A stretch of DNA of 10,438 nt from Euperipatoides rowelli (taxonomy: Eukaryota; Onychophora; Udeonychophora; Euonychophora; Peripatopsidae): NCBI GenBank assembly GCA_003024985.2, contig PXIH01S0004688.1. One strand, written 5' to 3'. This document shows, piece after piece, positions 1 to 8,599 of this stretch. The notes under the pieces were generated by a model, which saw nothing but the letters and a program-made list of their open reading frames with translations, had not been told where the DNA came from and made no database searches. The translations under genes were made by a program, and so were the position numbers. Every line of letters begins with the position of its first letter. Within the stretch, counting starts at the first letter, position 1.

Positions 1-343
1 ATCAGCAAATACAAAACGAAGATACAAAACCTAAAATTTACATTAGAGTCTATTATTTAACATGGACACCAACCAATCTAGACAAATATTTTTCCAAAAA
101 GAAAATAAAAATGCAATTTTTTACAAAACTTTCAAATTATTATTTTGTCCTGCTCTAACCAAATTAAATTAAAAAAAAATTCAGAAGGAAAACTAGATAC
201 ATCGATATTATAAATTTGTGTTGCTGTATCATAAATTTAAACCCCCTGACGTCTCTTTTAGAAAAGGCACTCTGACACTATGCTTTCTAAATCCCAAACA
301 GAGCTGTAAAAAGATATTTCCTTTTATTAAAATCAAGAGATTT

Positions 344-430
344 AGTCCTGGAGCCATGGTCCAGTGAGATGAGCTGGGCCACAATCAGGGCTGCCATGAC
401 ATATACACCTTAGGACCAGGGCTCAAGACT
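344..430. repeat. Imperfect inverted repeat (hairpin) in GC-richer island
   Basis: The left arm at 344-362 (AGTCCTGGAGCCATGGTCC) and the right arm at 413-430 (GGACCAGGGCTCAAGACT) are reverse complements at about 16 of 19 positions, allowing one single-base gap. They enclose a loop of about 50 bases. The island is clearly richer in G and C than its surroundings. It could be a small fold-back element, part of a SINE, or a structured transcript. I recognise no family. Confidence 0.55.
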
Positions 431-449
431 GATGGATCCGATACCCAAA

Positions 450-480
450 TCCAGGTCCTTTTTTTTACTAGGGACCTGGA
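450..480. repeat. Perfect 9-bp hairpin with T-rich loop
   Basis: TCCAGGTCC at 450-458 is exactly complementary to GGACCTGGA at 472-480, leaving a 13-base loop that holds a run of eight T. It lies 20 bases after the larger inverted repeat and reuses the same GGTCC/GGACC words, so the two may belong to one structured unit. Confidence 0.6.
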
Positions 481-719
481 CTGTAAAGGTTTTATTTCAT
501 TCTACCAGAATGCACCAGAAAACTTTGACTGACCAAGTAATGGACACCAGGAGTCGCCTGTAAGAAGAATATGGCTGACATGCTATAAAAGACTCAAGAA
601 ACTTGTACAATTAAAAATATGTTTCATTTAAAAAAAAAATATGAAATTATACAAATAAGATGATGAGAAATATGCAGTAGAATCAACTCAAGTGGTATTG
701 ATCAAACCCTTTTTTAATC

Positions 720-1317
720 TCTCCTTAGAATTTTACAAAAGTAAAGGATATAGTAATTTCAATTTGACTCTAAACAAAAATAGTGATTAACTTCCATTGA
801 TCTTATAATGATTAAATGTTCCAGGTATGTAGTTTGATGGTAAAATTCTGAAAATTTTCATTATAATAAATTTTAACTTGATTTCGAATTTTTATAAAAT
901 TGTCCATTTGGCTATTTGTATTTCAAAGTTTTATAAAAGGATTTATAGTTTATTGATGAAATATCTTTCATAAATTGAGCCATATAGTCATGATTTTTTA
1001 AAAATATTAGCAATGAATCTTTGTCTAGATCTATCAAGTTCCATAAACTTCACAATATTCCATTAAAAGTTTTGCTGTTAATCTGGAGGGAATTATTTTA
1101 TTTAGTAAACTCAGATTAATGAAACTCAAGTTCCCTTTTGAAATGGGGAATTGAGCCTTCATTATAGAAATATATTTCATTTTATCAAAAATCCACTCTT
1201 GCATCATCTTCTGGATGGAGCTTCACAAAGGAGTTTTGTAAAGTTGTAAAGTAATTATTAGTGAATAAGGGATACCCTCTCAAACCATCCATTGATTGTG
1301 ATTTTTATTTTATCTAT
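720..1317 (-). pseudogene. LINE ORF2 relic, post-RT region (copy C)
   Basis: Minus-strand translation gives a broken piece of the region following the reverse transcriptase domain of a LINE ORF2. At 1296-1264 it reads INGWFERVSLI, matching the GWLDRVKLINILIISKL block of copy A at 6243-6193. After two stops and a frame change, a 61-codon open stretch at 1219-1037 contains SIQKMMQEWIFDKMKY, then KAQFPISKGNLSFINLSLL. The latter corresponds to KVLYPIKKGGFQLINLE in copy B and to the GGFGL segment of copy A. Further left the match fades; fragments down to about 720 look like the same protein but are weaker. No catalytic domain is present. It is a dead fragment, truncated at its 5' side near 1317. 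Confidence 0.68.
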
Positions 1318-1332
1318 ATATTCTATAAGGTT

Positions 1333-1374
1333 TTTTTACTGTATGAGTCCGATTGAGACGGTTGAAAGTAAAAA
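1333..1374. repeat. Hairpin with 8-bp outer and 3-bp inner stem
   Basis: TTTTTACT at 1333-1340 pairs perfectly with AGTAAAAA at 1367-1374. Inside it, CCG (1349-1351) pairs with CGG (1359-1361) around the loop ATTGAGA. It sits at the truncated 5' edge of LINE relic C. Part of it resembles a hammerhead ribozyme core, but the fold does not satisfy that model (see rejected items). Confidence 0.5.
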
Positions 1375-1379
1375 TATGA

Positions 1380-1574
1380 TTGAGGTATCAAATTAAAGCT
1401 CTTTCCATCTATATGAGCCATCACATGCCAAAAATGACATTTGTGACACGGTGGGGGCATGGTGAGGCTACAAATTTCCCGATGAGTTTGCCAACAAATC
1501 CATCAGAGGGCGCACATAGCTTATAGAAATTCTATGCCAAAAAATAAACTTCCACAGGTTTCTAGTTTAATATG
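1380..1574. other. GC-richer patch with CTCF-like motif
   Basis: This spacer between LINE relics C and B has no gene. It includes a G-rich stretch (about 1447-1466) and CCATCAGAGGGCGC at 1500-1513, which fits the animal CTCF core consensus CCASYAGRKGGCRS at 13 of 14 positions. The word ATGCCAAAAA occurs at both 1425-1434 and 1534-1543 and may bracket a small insertion. Binding is not shown by sequence alone. Confidence 0.35.
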
Positions 1575-1774
1575 ATTTTTGGATTCATTCAATAGTTTAA
1601 TGCCTAAATCAGATCACTTATTTGTTTTGGGTTATATAGGAAAGTTTATGCCTAGAATTCTATTAGAGAAGCCTAAAAATGGCTTAAATCTAATACATTG
1701 CTTTGTCTGTATGCTATACACAAAGGATTTATCAAAGTTAACTGAACTGCCTGTAATTAGTATGAATTCATCTA

Positions 1775-2655
1775 TTAAGTGATAAGCCCTATTGAGTTGT
1801 TTTCTACCTGTAACTGCTTAAGACAACACACCTTGGGATCCAAAATCTTATTCATTTGAGTCTCATTTAAAGCAAACAAATCCCTGGAATAGTTTTTGAT
1901 TAATTCATTCATTGCAAACTGATATAAATCATTAAATATCTTTGCAATGCAAAGTGTTAAATATCTTTTTTTCCATATAGCAAACAACATTACTATATAA
2001 AACTTTCTCACCCTTAATGGTATTCTGTTAATTTTATCCTGCATATAAAACTTTGTTACACTGTAAACATTCTTCACCTTCTCCCAAATATGCCCCATGA
2101 TCTCTTTTACCCTTTTACACTGTAAAAAGAGATGTATGTTGCCAAGACTCGTCCTCACTCAAACAGAACGGACACTTTTCAAACAAGCTGAATGAAGAAT
2201 ATTGATTGATATTAATCTTTGTTTCATAGGCAAAATGTGTAATAAGTATTTGTAAGCAAAATTTGCCATATTAGCCTACCTGATAATTTTAGCCCTTTCA
2301 AAATTGTCAAATTTACCAACTTGTTTTTGTATTTAATGAATTTACTATCATTTACCAATAAAGATAAATACATTTTGTTTTTGTAGTGCGATTTTTGATC
2401 CCATTCATGTGTTTTAGCAATCGGAGCAAAACTTTCTAACCATTTTTTTTATCAAATCATCTTTAGCAATTTCAGGATAATCCCTTATCCTTGTCATAAA
2501 TTTAAATTTTTTCATCATTTTGTACACAAAATTACCCATCACTACCTTATTTGAATTTCCAAATTAATCAATTGAAATCCCCCTTTCTTTATTGGGTAAA
2601 GAACTTTATGTATGGCAATAATTTTGAACTTATCAATATTAGGATCCCTAAAGTG
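1775..2655 (-). pseudogene. LINE ORF2 3' fragment with zinc finger (copy B)
   Basis: This is the C-terminal part of a LINE ORF2, read on the minus strand with several frame changes. It starts near 2649 with RDPNIDKFK, then KVLYPIKKGGFQLINLE, the conserved post-RT GG-x-x-L-I-N-L-E block. GNFVYKMMKK follows and matches RVVIFNFVY in copy A. Further on come YKYLLHILPMKQRL and the zinc-finger half KCPFCLSEDES (2177-2145). The second half, HLFLQC (2134-2117), is in another frame, so the CPFC...H...C finger is split by a one-base shift. The last 127 codons (2158-1775) are open and include IWKKRYL and end at a stop, probably the natural ORF2 end. RT and endonuclease domains are missing: the copy is truncated where the pyrimidine-rich tract starts. 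Confidence 0.8.
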
Positions 2656-3250
2656 TTATTTTTTATAATTTTTTTCATTTTTTCTATTATTATTCTTTCT
2701 CCTCACCTTCTTTTTCATCCATTTTATCATCTTATCTTTGCATTTTTCATCTTCTTCCTAAACCTTTTTATCAATTTCATTTTTACATATCTTCTAACCC
2801 ATCATCCTTTAACACTCCTCTTACCTTTTTATGAATCTCCTCAACTTTTGCTGCCTTGTATTATTCTTACATAATTTCCATCATTCTCTTCATTGCACTT
2901 TATTATTTTTCTCCTCATATTAACATTCTCTTTATCATACACCCCATTATTTTTTATGAGTCTCATCTTCTGTTGCCTCAATAGATCCACATCATTTTGA
3001 CCATTCTCTTCATTGTTCTATTTATCCTCTCTTGCTCTTTTTCACTTATTTTTTTTCTTATCCTTGTCAACATTTTTATCATCCTCTTCAATTTCATCCT
3101 TTTTATTTCTCCACATCCTCTTCAATATTATCATCTTCCTCATTTCAAATCATTATTTCCTTCCTTTTCATCCATTTCTTTTTTATTTTCTTTATCATTC
3201 TTTAAATTTTATTAATCCTCCACCTTTTCATCCTCTTCAACCTTCTCAGG
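2656..3250. repeat. Pyrimidine-rich degenerate tandem repeat tract
   Basis: The plus strand is overwhelmingly C and T over about 600 bases, with recurring words such as CATCCTCTTCAA (near 3079, 3114 and 3226) and ATTCTCTTCATTG (2883-2895 and 3003-3015). A longer unit seems to be repeated with a 120-125 base offset: TTTTTATGA at 2826 and 2951 are each followed by similar sequence up to the ATTCTCTTCATTG word. Reading frames here encode only F/L/I/S-rich low-complexity strings and are composition artefacts. The tract directly abuts the truncated end of LINE copy B. Confidence 0.8.
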
Positions 3251-3254
3251 TTCA

Positions 3255-3350
3255 TACGAATAGCAGTATTACTGTCACTATTACTGTTTAACTGCTGCTA
3301 TCATTACTACTATTATACTATTTTCTTGCTTGCTAATACTATTCTGTCTA
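3255..3350. repeat. Degenerate trinucleotide-like region
   Basis: TATTACTGTC, CTATTACTG, CATTACTACTATTATACTA and similar words follow each other closely, suggesting a decayed (TTA/CTA/CTG) trinucleotide microsatellite just after the pyrimidine tract. No perfect run remains. Confidence 0.45.
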
Positions 3351-3469
3351 ACGTGAGTTAGGCTACTTTTTTCTCAGACATATTTCTATGGTTACTAATA
3401 TTAACAATACCTTTATATTGGATGCTGTAAAAAGTTTGAATTTTTGTATTTAATGATTGGTATTCTCAG

Positions 3470-3530
3470 GGCTCCCACTAGGGGGAGGTAGTTGGGGCTG
3501 TAGTTCCAGGGACAGGAGGAGGGGGAATGT
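3470..3530 (+). other. G-rich patch with CTCF-like motif
   Basis: In an AT-rich setting the plus strand has G runs of 5, 4, 3 and 5 at 3481-3485, 3494-3497, about 3509-3511 and 3521-3525. These could form a long-loop G-quadruplex. CCACTAGGGGGAGG at 3475-3488 fits the CTCF core consensus at 13 of 14 positions. Neither activity is demonstrated. No gene is associated. Confidence 0.3.
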
Positions 3531-5120
3531 ATGGCCAAGCTACATCAGAAACTATATAATTTTGACAAACATAACAGTCCCTCAAAAAAAGCTTATAAAA
3601 AAGAAAAAAAAGGAGCCTCCCCCCAAAAAATAATCAGGCCGCACATGGATTTATTTGGCCCAATTATGATGTGGTGTCCCTGGGTATTCTATAATCCACT
3701 AAACGTTAGCTGTATTGTTTATATTTCTCATGGAATCCCAGATCACAGCATCGTGGGCCATCTCAATATCTACAGTAATACTATAAAGGAAAATACAATT
3801 TCATTCACACCAACATAATATTACGGTCCAGAAACTGAACCCTAAGGCACACAAAGTGTTAATTTATTTTCATCGAGGGGGAGTTAATTCAAAGTGTTAC
3901 AACCAGTTTTCTTTTATTGAAAAAATTTGAACCCATCTATCACCACTCCTTCAGTATCATAAAAATTCAACTTATTGAATATTAAGTTATGTTTTAATGT
4001 CAAATACAACAGCGGCTACCTTTATGATAAGTCATGCTTATGACCTCAAAAGTTGTGGGTTTGAAACCAGTCATCTATCTGAACCAGTGGTATAATTTTT
4101 AAACGAATTTATTTTGTAATTATTTCCTTAATTAAAATAGTAAATATGTGTGTACAAAAATTATGCTCACTCTATGAATATTATACCAATTATAATTCAA
4201 TTAATTTCAAAGTATTGATAGAAGCAATATTAGAGTTTTAAAAAAAATTTGTAGTGGCAAAAATGTATGCCTATAAATTCAAACTTAGTTTAGAAAATGA
4301 ACCAGACTCCATGCTTGATTAGATATTGCCTTTTTCTTTTTCAAAGTTGAAGTTTATGAAGTATTATTAAATGCATACTGCTGACTTATAACATGTTATT
4401 AAATATAATTATTTACACTTCGTTACAAAATATATACAAAAAAAAAAGCAATTCCTGTTTGTATGTTTTCTTTTTCTTTTTATTCCTGTTTCTTTTATAA
4501 TTTGTGGTAAAAATCATTTAATGAAATCAAAATGAAAGTTATATTGAATAAAGTCATCAATTGTGACATTAAATTGAGAACTTCACGCTAAACACGTTAA
4601 AAGGCTAATATAATTTTCCAGGATTTAACTGCACCTTATTTTTTTTTAAATAATCTCATTTGACCTATTGGGTCTGCAGTACAACATTTTACTCCCTCCA
4701 GGGGGTGAGGGATTTTCTGTACTATTGCATGGCATTATATTTTCTTGACAATCCAAAAGCATTTAAATTTCAATATAAAGACAAGCTATATTCACAATCA
4801 TTTAAGGTGTTGAATGTAATGGTTCCTTTACTAATTATTTTAGCCAAATAAACATTAGTGGGATACTAAGAAGACAGTTCCTCATTTATGTTTTGATATT
4901 ATTTGTAAATTAAACTGAATTAAATAAATATCTATATTTTTTTAAATTTTAATTATAAGTTGCTAAATTAAATATTAATAGGAACAATGTTGTCTAACTG
5001 CATTACACAATTTACTTTGCAAACTGATCCCAAATTCTGGCCCACAGATCCTGTAGCCCTCATTGTGACATTTGTAGACCACAACTAATTTTTTATTTAT
5101 TTTTTATTTTATAAAATAAA
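3531..5120. other. AT-rich stretch without a supported gene
   Basis: No recognisable protein is encoded. A 95-codon plus-strand frame at 3531-3818 is open, but it is K-rich at its start, has no known motif and nothing around it supports a gene. Other features are a possible tRNA-like signal (4004-4068), a 10-base direct repeat ATTCCTGTTT (4451-4460 and 4482-4491) next to an A run, a GC-rich patch at 4691-4710, and T- and A-rich sequence at 5085-5140 that could be a decayed retroelement tail. Confidence 0.5.
4004..4068 (+). promoter_or_regulatory. Possible pol III A/B boxes of a tRNA-like SINE relic
   Basis: GGTTTGAAACC at 4058-4068 differs from the B-box consensus GGTTCGANNCC at one position, in a tRNA T-arm-like context (GTGGGTTTGAAACC). 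About 45-50 bases upstream, CAGCGGCTACC (4010-4020) is a weak A-box-like match. Between them, ATAAG and CTTAT (about 4025-4039) could form an anticodon-like stem. There is no proper acceptor stem. It is too degraded to call a tRNA gene; a tRNA-derived SINE fragment or chance are both possible. Confidence 0.2.
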
Positions 5121-5129
5121 TATTATTTA

Positions 5130-5420
5130 CATTTAAAATTCAAGACTAGGATTATAGCCCTGAACTTATTAACAACANTNTCATACATTATACTAAATAA
5201 TAATAGTGATATTGGNCTNTCTCAGAATCTTGCCCAAAACAGTTGATATAATCAATAATTGATAGCTTCACAATTGGCCAATTTTGAAAAACATTAAACC
5301 ATAAATACATATTTTTATATTCACTTTGACATTATAATAAAACATTATTCGGTTAACATCTAGGATACTATTTGACAATTTCCATATCTCATAATGCCTC
5401 CAAACAGTCATCCGATAATG
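5130..5420 (-). pseudogene. Possible LINE RT palm fragment (copy D)
   Basis: Directly downstream of the C-terminal end of copy A, minus-strand sequence reads RIMFYYNVKVNIKICIYG and then MFFKIGQ (to about 5270). After a disrupted gap it gives PISLLLFSIMY, two unresolved codons, then VVNKFR (about 5215-5165). This resembles RT blocks 4-5 and can be laid against copy A's SPLSSIIYSIYLIDLIIKLR. The gap before PIS is longer than expected, several N bases fall in it, and no catalytic aspartate can be seen. It may be a scrap of another LINE of the same group, or a chance likeness. Confidence 0.3.
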
Positions 5421-5760
5421 AAAATAAATATTTTTTATACTCAGCATGAACTGAGGCAAGGAATTCAGAAAAATAGTTGTCGCTCGCTAAATTTTGAAAA
5501 ATAACCTTGCACCTCAAATTCCAAACAGAAAAAAATAACAAACACAAACTTTTTAACCCTTGGGTTTACATTCATTAAAGATTTGGACTCCCAAACCTAA
5601 AAAATACTATCTTTTTTCCATGCCTTCCCAATTATTAATGAAATACATTGAAAGGCTTTCTCACACTCCCAAAACAAAAGTTGTATATTTTCCACTTGCT
5701 TTGTGTAGTCTCTCTCTTACTGGAAGAATATTGAGCTTTAGTCCAACAATAAAATTCTGA
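5400..5760 (-). other. ORF2 C-terminal region, zinc finger damaged
   Basis: LKLNILPVRERLHK (from 5741) is the usual lead-in to the LINE C-terminal zinc finger. It is followed within a few bases by ENIQLLFWECEKAF (from 5692) in another frame, so the CxxC half of the finger has been deleted, and the expected His of H-L-F-W is missing. The sequence then gives VNPRVKKFVFVIFFCL, WNLRCKVIFQNL and EYKKYLFSLSDD, which align with copy B (LRVRKFYIVMLFAIWKKR and NYSRDLFALNET). This marks where the ORF2 of copy A ends, near 5400. Confidence 0.7.
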
Positions 5761-5827
5761 AAAGTTCCTTCAGCATATAGAAAATGCAAAAGTTAGTTTA
5801 AAAGGGATACTAAACTATAAGAAGCTA

Positions 5828-6315
5828 TTATCTGTGGACTCCAAATAGTAAGTTATGCAAGATTCTTATATGAAACTTTACTCTCCTGACCCCATATATT
5901 TTTAACTTCTGTAAAAATCCTAACCCAAGCCGCAAGAAGTGAACTTCCCTAGGAGAGGTCATTATTATCTTTATCAACACATTATCATTTANTATATTCA
6001 CATAAACAAAATTAAAAATTACAACTCTATTTAANGTATATAGGTCAANCAACCCAAAACCACCATTACTTAATCTTNAAGTTACCTTTGAATTGGCTAA
6101 GTGCTTAAATTTTCCAAATATACAATTTTGTATAATCTTATTAACCTTACACAAATTTTTTTTGTAAACAAAACAAATGGCATATAATATATAAGCTTGG
6201 ATATTATCAATATATTAATCAGTTTCACTCTATCCAACCATCCTTTTACATAGTATGATATGATCTTTGTAATGGAAGCAATTTCTATTAATTTGTCTTC
6301 AATCATTACTCTCAA
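5828..6315 (-). other. ORF2 post-RT (thumb/connector) region
   Basis: Two overlapping frames carry the conserved stretch after the RT. The first, at 6315-6097, has GWLDRVKLINILIISKL (6243-6193) followed by YYMPFVLFTKK. The second, at 6154-5828, has IQNCIFGKFKHL, then SNGGFGL (to about 6050) and LNRVVIFNFVY (to 6002). These blocks align with copies B and C and link the copies as relatives. Four N bases (5992, 6035, 6049, 6078) leave some residues unresolved. Downstream, NLTIWSPQII matches a T-x-W-N/S-x-P/L-I-I segment also seen in copy C. Confidence 0.75.
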
Positions 6316-6394
6316 TAGGATAACACATTCCTAATATTAGTGAGTGACATCCACTCATTTGACCAAAAAGGATTAATTTTCCCTTGTTCATATC

Positions 6395-7306
6395 TCAAAC
6401 ATATGATTTGGAAAAATTTATTTTAGATCCAGTCACTTCCACAAAATAATGTGTTTAGGATCCTGCTGACCATAGACACTTGTACCCTTGTTGATACAAT
6501 CACATTAATATCATCTATAAAGGACACCAAATTAATTTTTGCTAACTTATTCATTATCCATACACCAGTGGAAACTTTCCTAAGTTTTATTATTAAATCT
6601 ATTAAGTAAATGGAATAAATTATAGATGATAATGGTGAACCTTGCAAAATACTACCAGTTACTACATCAAAGTGAGAGTATTTCTTATTGTTCATGAAAG
6701 CCAATGATTTGTTCCTTAATAAACTCATTATTAAATTTGATGTTTTATTAACGCCCAAGATTTCAATCACAATGATTTGTAAGTATTCAATATTAACATA
6801 GGTGAAAGCATTTGACATATCCACTTTAACAACAAACACATCAGAACTACTTTTCTTGTTCTTGAGGCTAAAAACAGAATGCATTATTGGCAAAGCTTTA
6901 TCAATTGGCCTTCCCCATATTCCATGAACCCCTTGTGGGAGTATGTCTTCAACCATAGGAGAAATTCTCTTTAGTAAAATTTTTTGTAAAAGTTTCACAT
7001 CTGAGTTTATTAAAGCGATTGGGCGATATCGTTGTATATCAGTGACGTATGAGGACATAGTTTTGTCCTTTGGGATCATTCTGATATATGACCTATTATA
7101 CTCAACCATTTTAACATACCTTGAAACATATACCTCATACAATTTAAGAGCAGATCTCTTTCTTCTAATTTCATAAATTTGTAGAATGAGTTAGATATTC
7201 GATCTGGACTGGCAGCAACACTAACCCTTGCGAATTGTATAGCTATGGACAATTCACTATGGGAAATTTTATGATCTAAGTCATTATTACCCACTCCTAG
7301 ATTCAA
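6395..7306 (-). other. ORF2 reverse transcriptase domain
   Basis: This domain makes cDNA from element RNA. The N-terminal block HKISHSELSIAIQ...SPDRISNSFYKF (7306-7140) is in one frame. A frameshift near 7140 moves to a 239-codon frame (7142-6423) with IPKDK, RYRPIALINSDVKLLQKIL (7025 onward), VKVDMSNAF with the first catalytic Asp (6821-6819), GSILQGSPLSS (QGSP 6644-6633) and SFIDD with the two catalytic Asps (6515-6510). The usual YADD/FADD is FIDD here. A further shift leads to EVTGSKINFSKSYV (6439-6398), the block typical of L1/Tx1 elements, followed by a stop at 6397-6395. The long open palm region is the best preserved part of the window. Confidence 0.95.
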
Positions 7307-7889
7307 TAAATTTTTCGTCTTAAAAAAAAAACGATACTTTTCCCTTGTCAGGGAAATATCATATCTCTCAATAACCTTTTATCCACAAATGTATCCTCAA
7401 TATCAGATAAAAAGTGAAACTAAGCATTTCTCACTATACTTATGTCTGTATCATATGATTATCAATTCTTAACACATAAACATTGCTATCTTTTCTCTTC
7501 TTTTTCAACAAAGCTAAAACCTTTCATTTCGGAGTAAATTTGGACAAAAATTTTCTTCTTGATTTTAAATAACAAATGATTCTTTTGTACCGATAAGTAT
7601 TCATTACAATATTTAAGTTCTAAAATAGCATCTTCTGACGATTTAGAATCATTTAACATATTATTTAGTTTCACTCTACTCTTTTCAATTTCTAGATTTA
7701 TCAATTTACTTGCTTTTAATTTTTCAGAGGATCCATAATCTTTAACAAAGTTTTTATAAAGAATCCACTTCAAAAAGGAATTTAGCAGTTTACACTCTTT
7801 TAATTCTTTTAATGTTTCCAGAGTAGAAAGTCTTTCCACTTCCTCTAATGACCATACTGGAGAAATACCCACTCTAAAAAAAAACCTCT

Positions 7890-8570
7890 CGTCTATAGGA
7901 TCTTTAGCACATTCCAAAACTAACATCACATGATCAGTATATGGAATAAAACAGTATTCAAATTTAAAATTAAAGAACCTACAATCAGATACAAAAATGC
8001 GATCAAGTTTATTACTAGATTTTGCATCTCTTCTGGTTTTTATATGAGGAACGTTTTTCAAGACAGCCATATCTATCAATTTAAATTCATCAAGAAATTC
8101 TTGATTTTGTCTTTCTTTATATTCCGAATTAATATTTAAATCCCAACTATGAAAATTTGGCAATCATTATTCCTTAATAAACATGTCAGAGTTTTATAAA
8201 AACTAACTCTCAGAGATGACAATATCGGGCGCATGAACATTGTAAATTAAAATTCGTTGAGAAATGAAATGATATGTTAACACAAATCTATACACATTAT
8301 GTTTTCTGAAATATTTGTAACAGCATTAACAAATATATACATACTCTTGATGATTAGACTTGCTAGTCCTTGTCTGCAAGCATTTAATTGTTTTTCATAT
8401 ACAATAAAGTTAGCTCGAACCAATTTCCAAACGTTATCATTCTCTGCACTTCTGCATCGCGTCTCCTGTAAACAAATAATATCAGGTTTTATTCTCATTA
8501 TATTTTTCAAAATAATACTAGCTTTGCTATAATTATTCAAAGTTCTAACATTTACAGAACAAATTAAAAA
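7890..8570 (-). other. ORF2 AP-type endonuclease domain (broken)
   Basis: This is an exonuclease-endonuclease-phosphatase fold that nicks the target DNA. Visible motifs are SVNVR with the active-site Asn (8552-8550), PDIICLQETR with the metal-binding Glu (8465-8463), NVHAPD (8241-8224), DLNIN (8142-8128, the GDxN motif), NKLDRIFVSD (from 8013) and YTDHV with the catalytic Asp-His (7935-7930). The frame ends at a stop at 8277 and two stops lie in the stretch after NVHAPD. One base is missing at about 8143, so IVG falls in one frame and DLNIN in the next. All key residues are still recognisable despite the lesions, suggesting moderate age. Confidence 0.87.
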
Positions 8571-8599
8571 TTTATGACCTACTGATATAAACAGTTTAT

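Larger units (their letters stand above)
1..720. other. AT-rich stretch without a gene
   Basis: No reading frame of note is visible on either strand. The sequence is AT-rich with short A and T runs, apart from a GC-richer island at about 340-485 that carries two inverted repeats (listed separately). Short open stretches of under 20 codons in the island are ended by stops in all frames I checked. I see no RNA gene that I can name. Confidence 0.6.

Noticed and set aside
1333-1375. Hammerhead-ribozyme-like core (CTGTATGAGTCCG ... CGGTTGAAAG)
   Set aside because: The core has an extra T between CTG and ATGA. Stem II has only three firm pairs, the 8-bp outer stem uses the CTG bases, and there is no stem I or acceptable cleavage site. 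It is just a hairpin on present evidence.
1579-1782. 67-codon plus-strand frame
   Set aside because: It is short, has no motif, and lies across the end of LINE copy B; neither strand gives a convincing product.
2551-3291. Hydrophobic plus-strand frames that look like membrane proteins
   Set aside because: They are translations of the pyrimidine-rich repeat tract (F, L, I, S from TTT/CTT/ATT/TCT). The left part also overlaps LINE copy B, which is supported on the other strand.
3531-3818. 95-codon plus-strand reading frame
   Set aside because: It has no known motif, a lysine-rich low-complexity start, no supporting neighbours, and a length reachable by chance in this much sequence.
4438-4491. 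Direct repeat ATTCCTGTTT beside an A run as a target-site duplication
   Set aside because: The two copies are only 31 bases apart with no element between them; simple sequence is a better explanation.
4660-4851. 63-codon plus-strand frame
   Set aside because: Chance length in AT-rich DNA, no recognisable domain.
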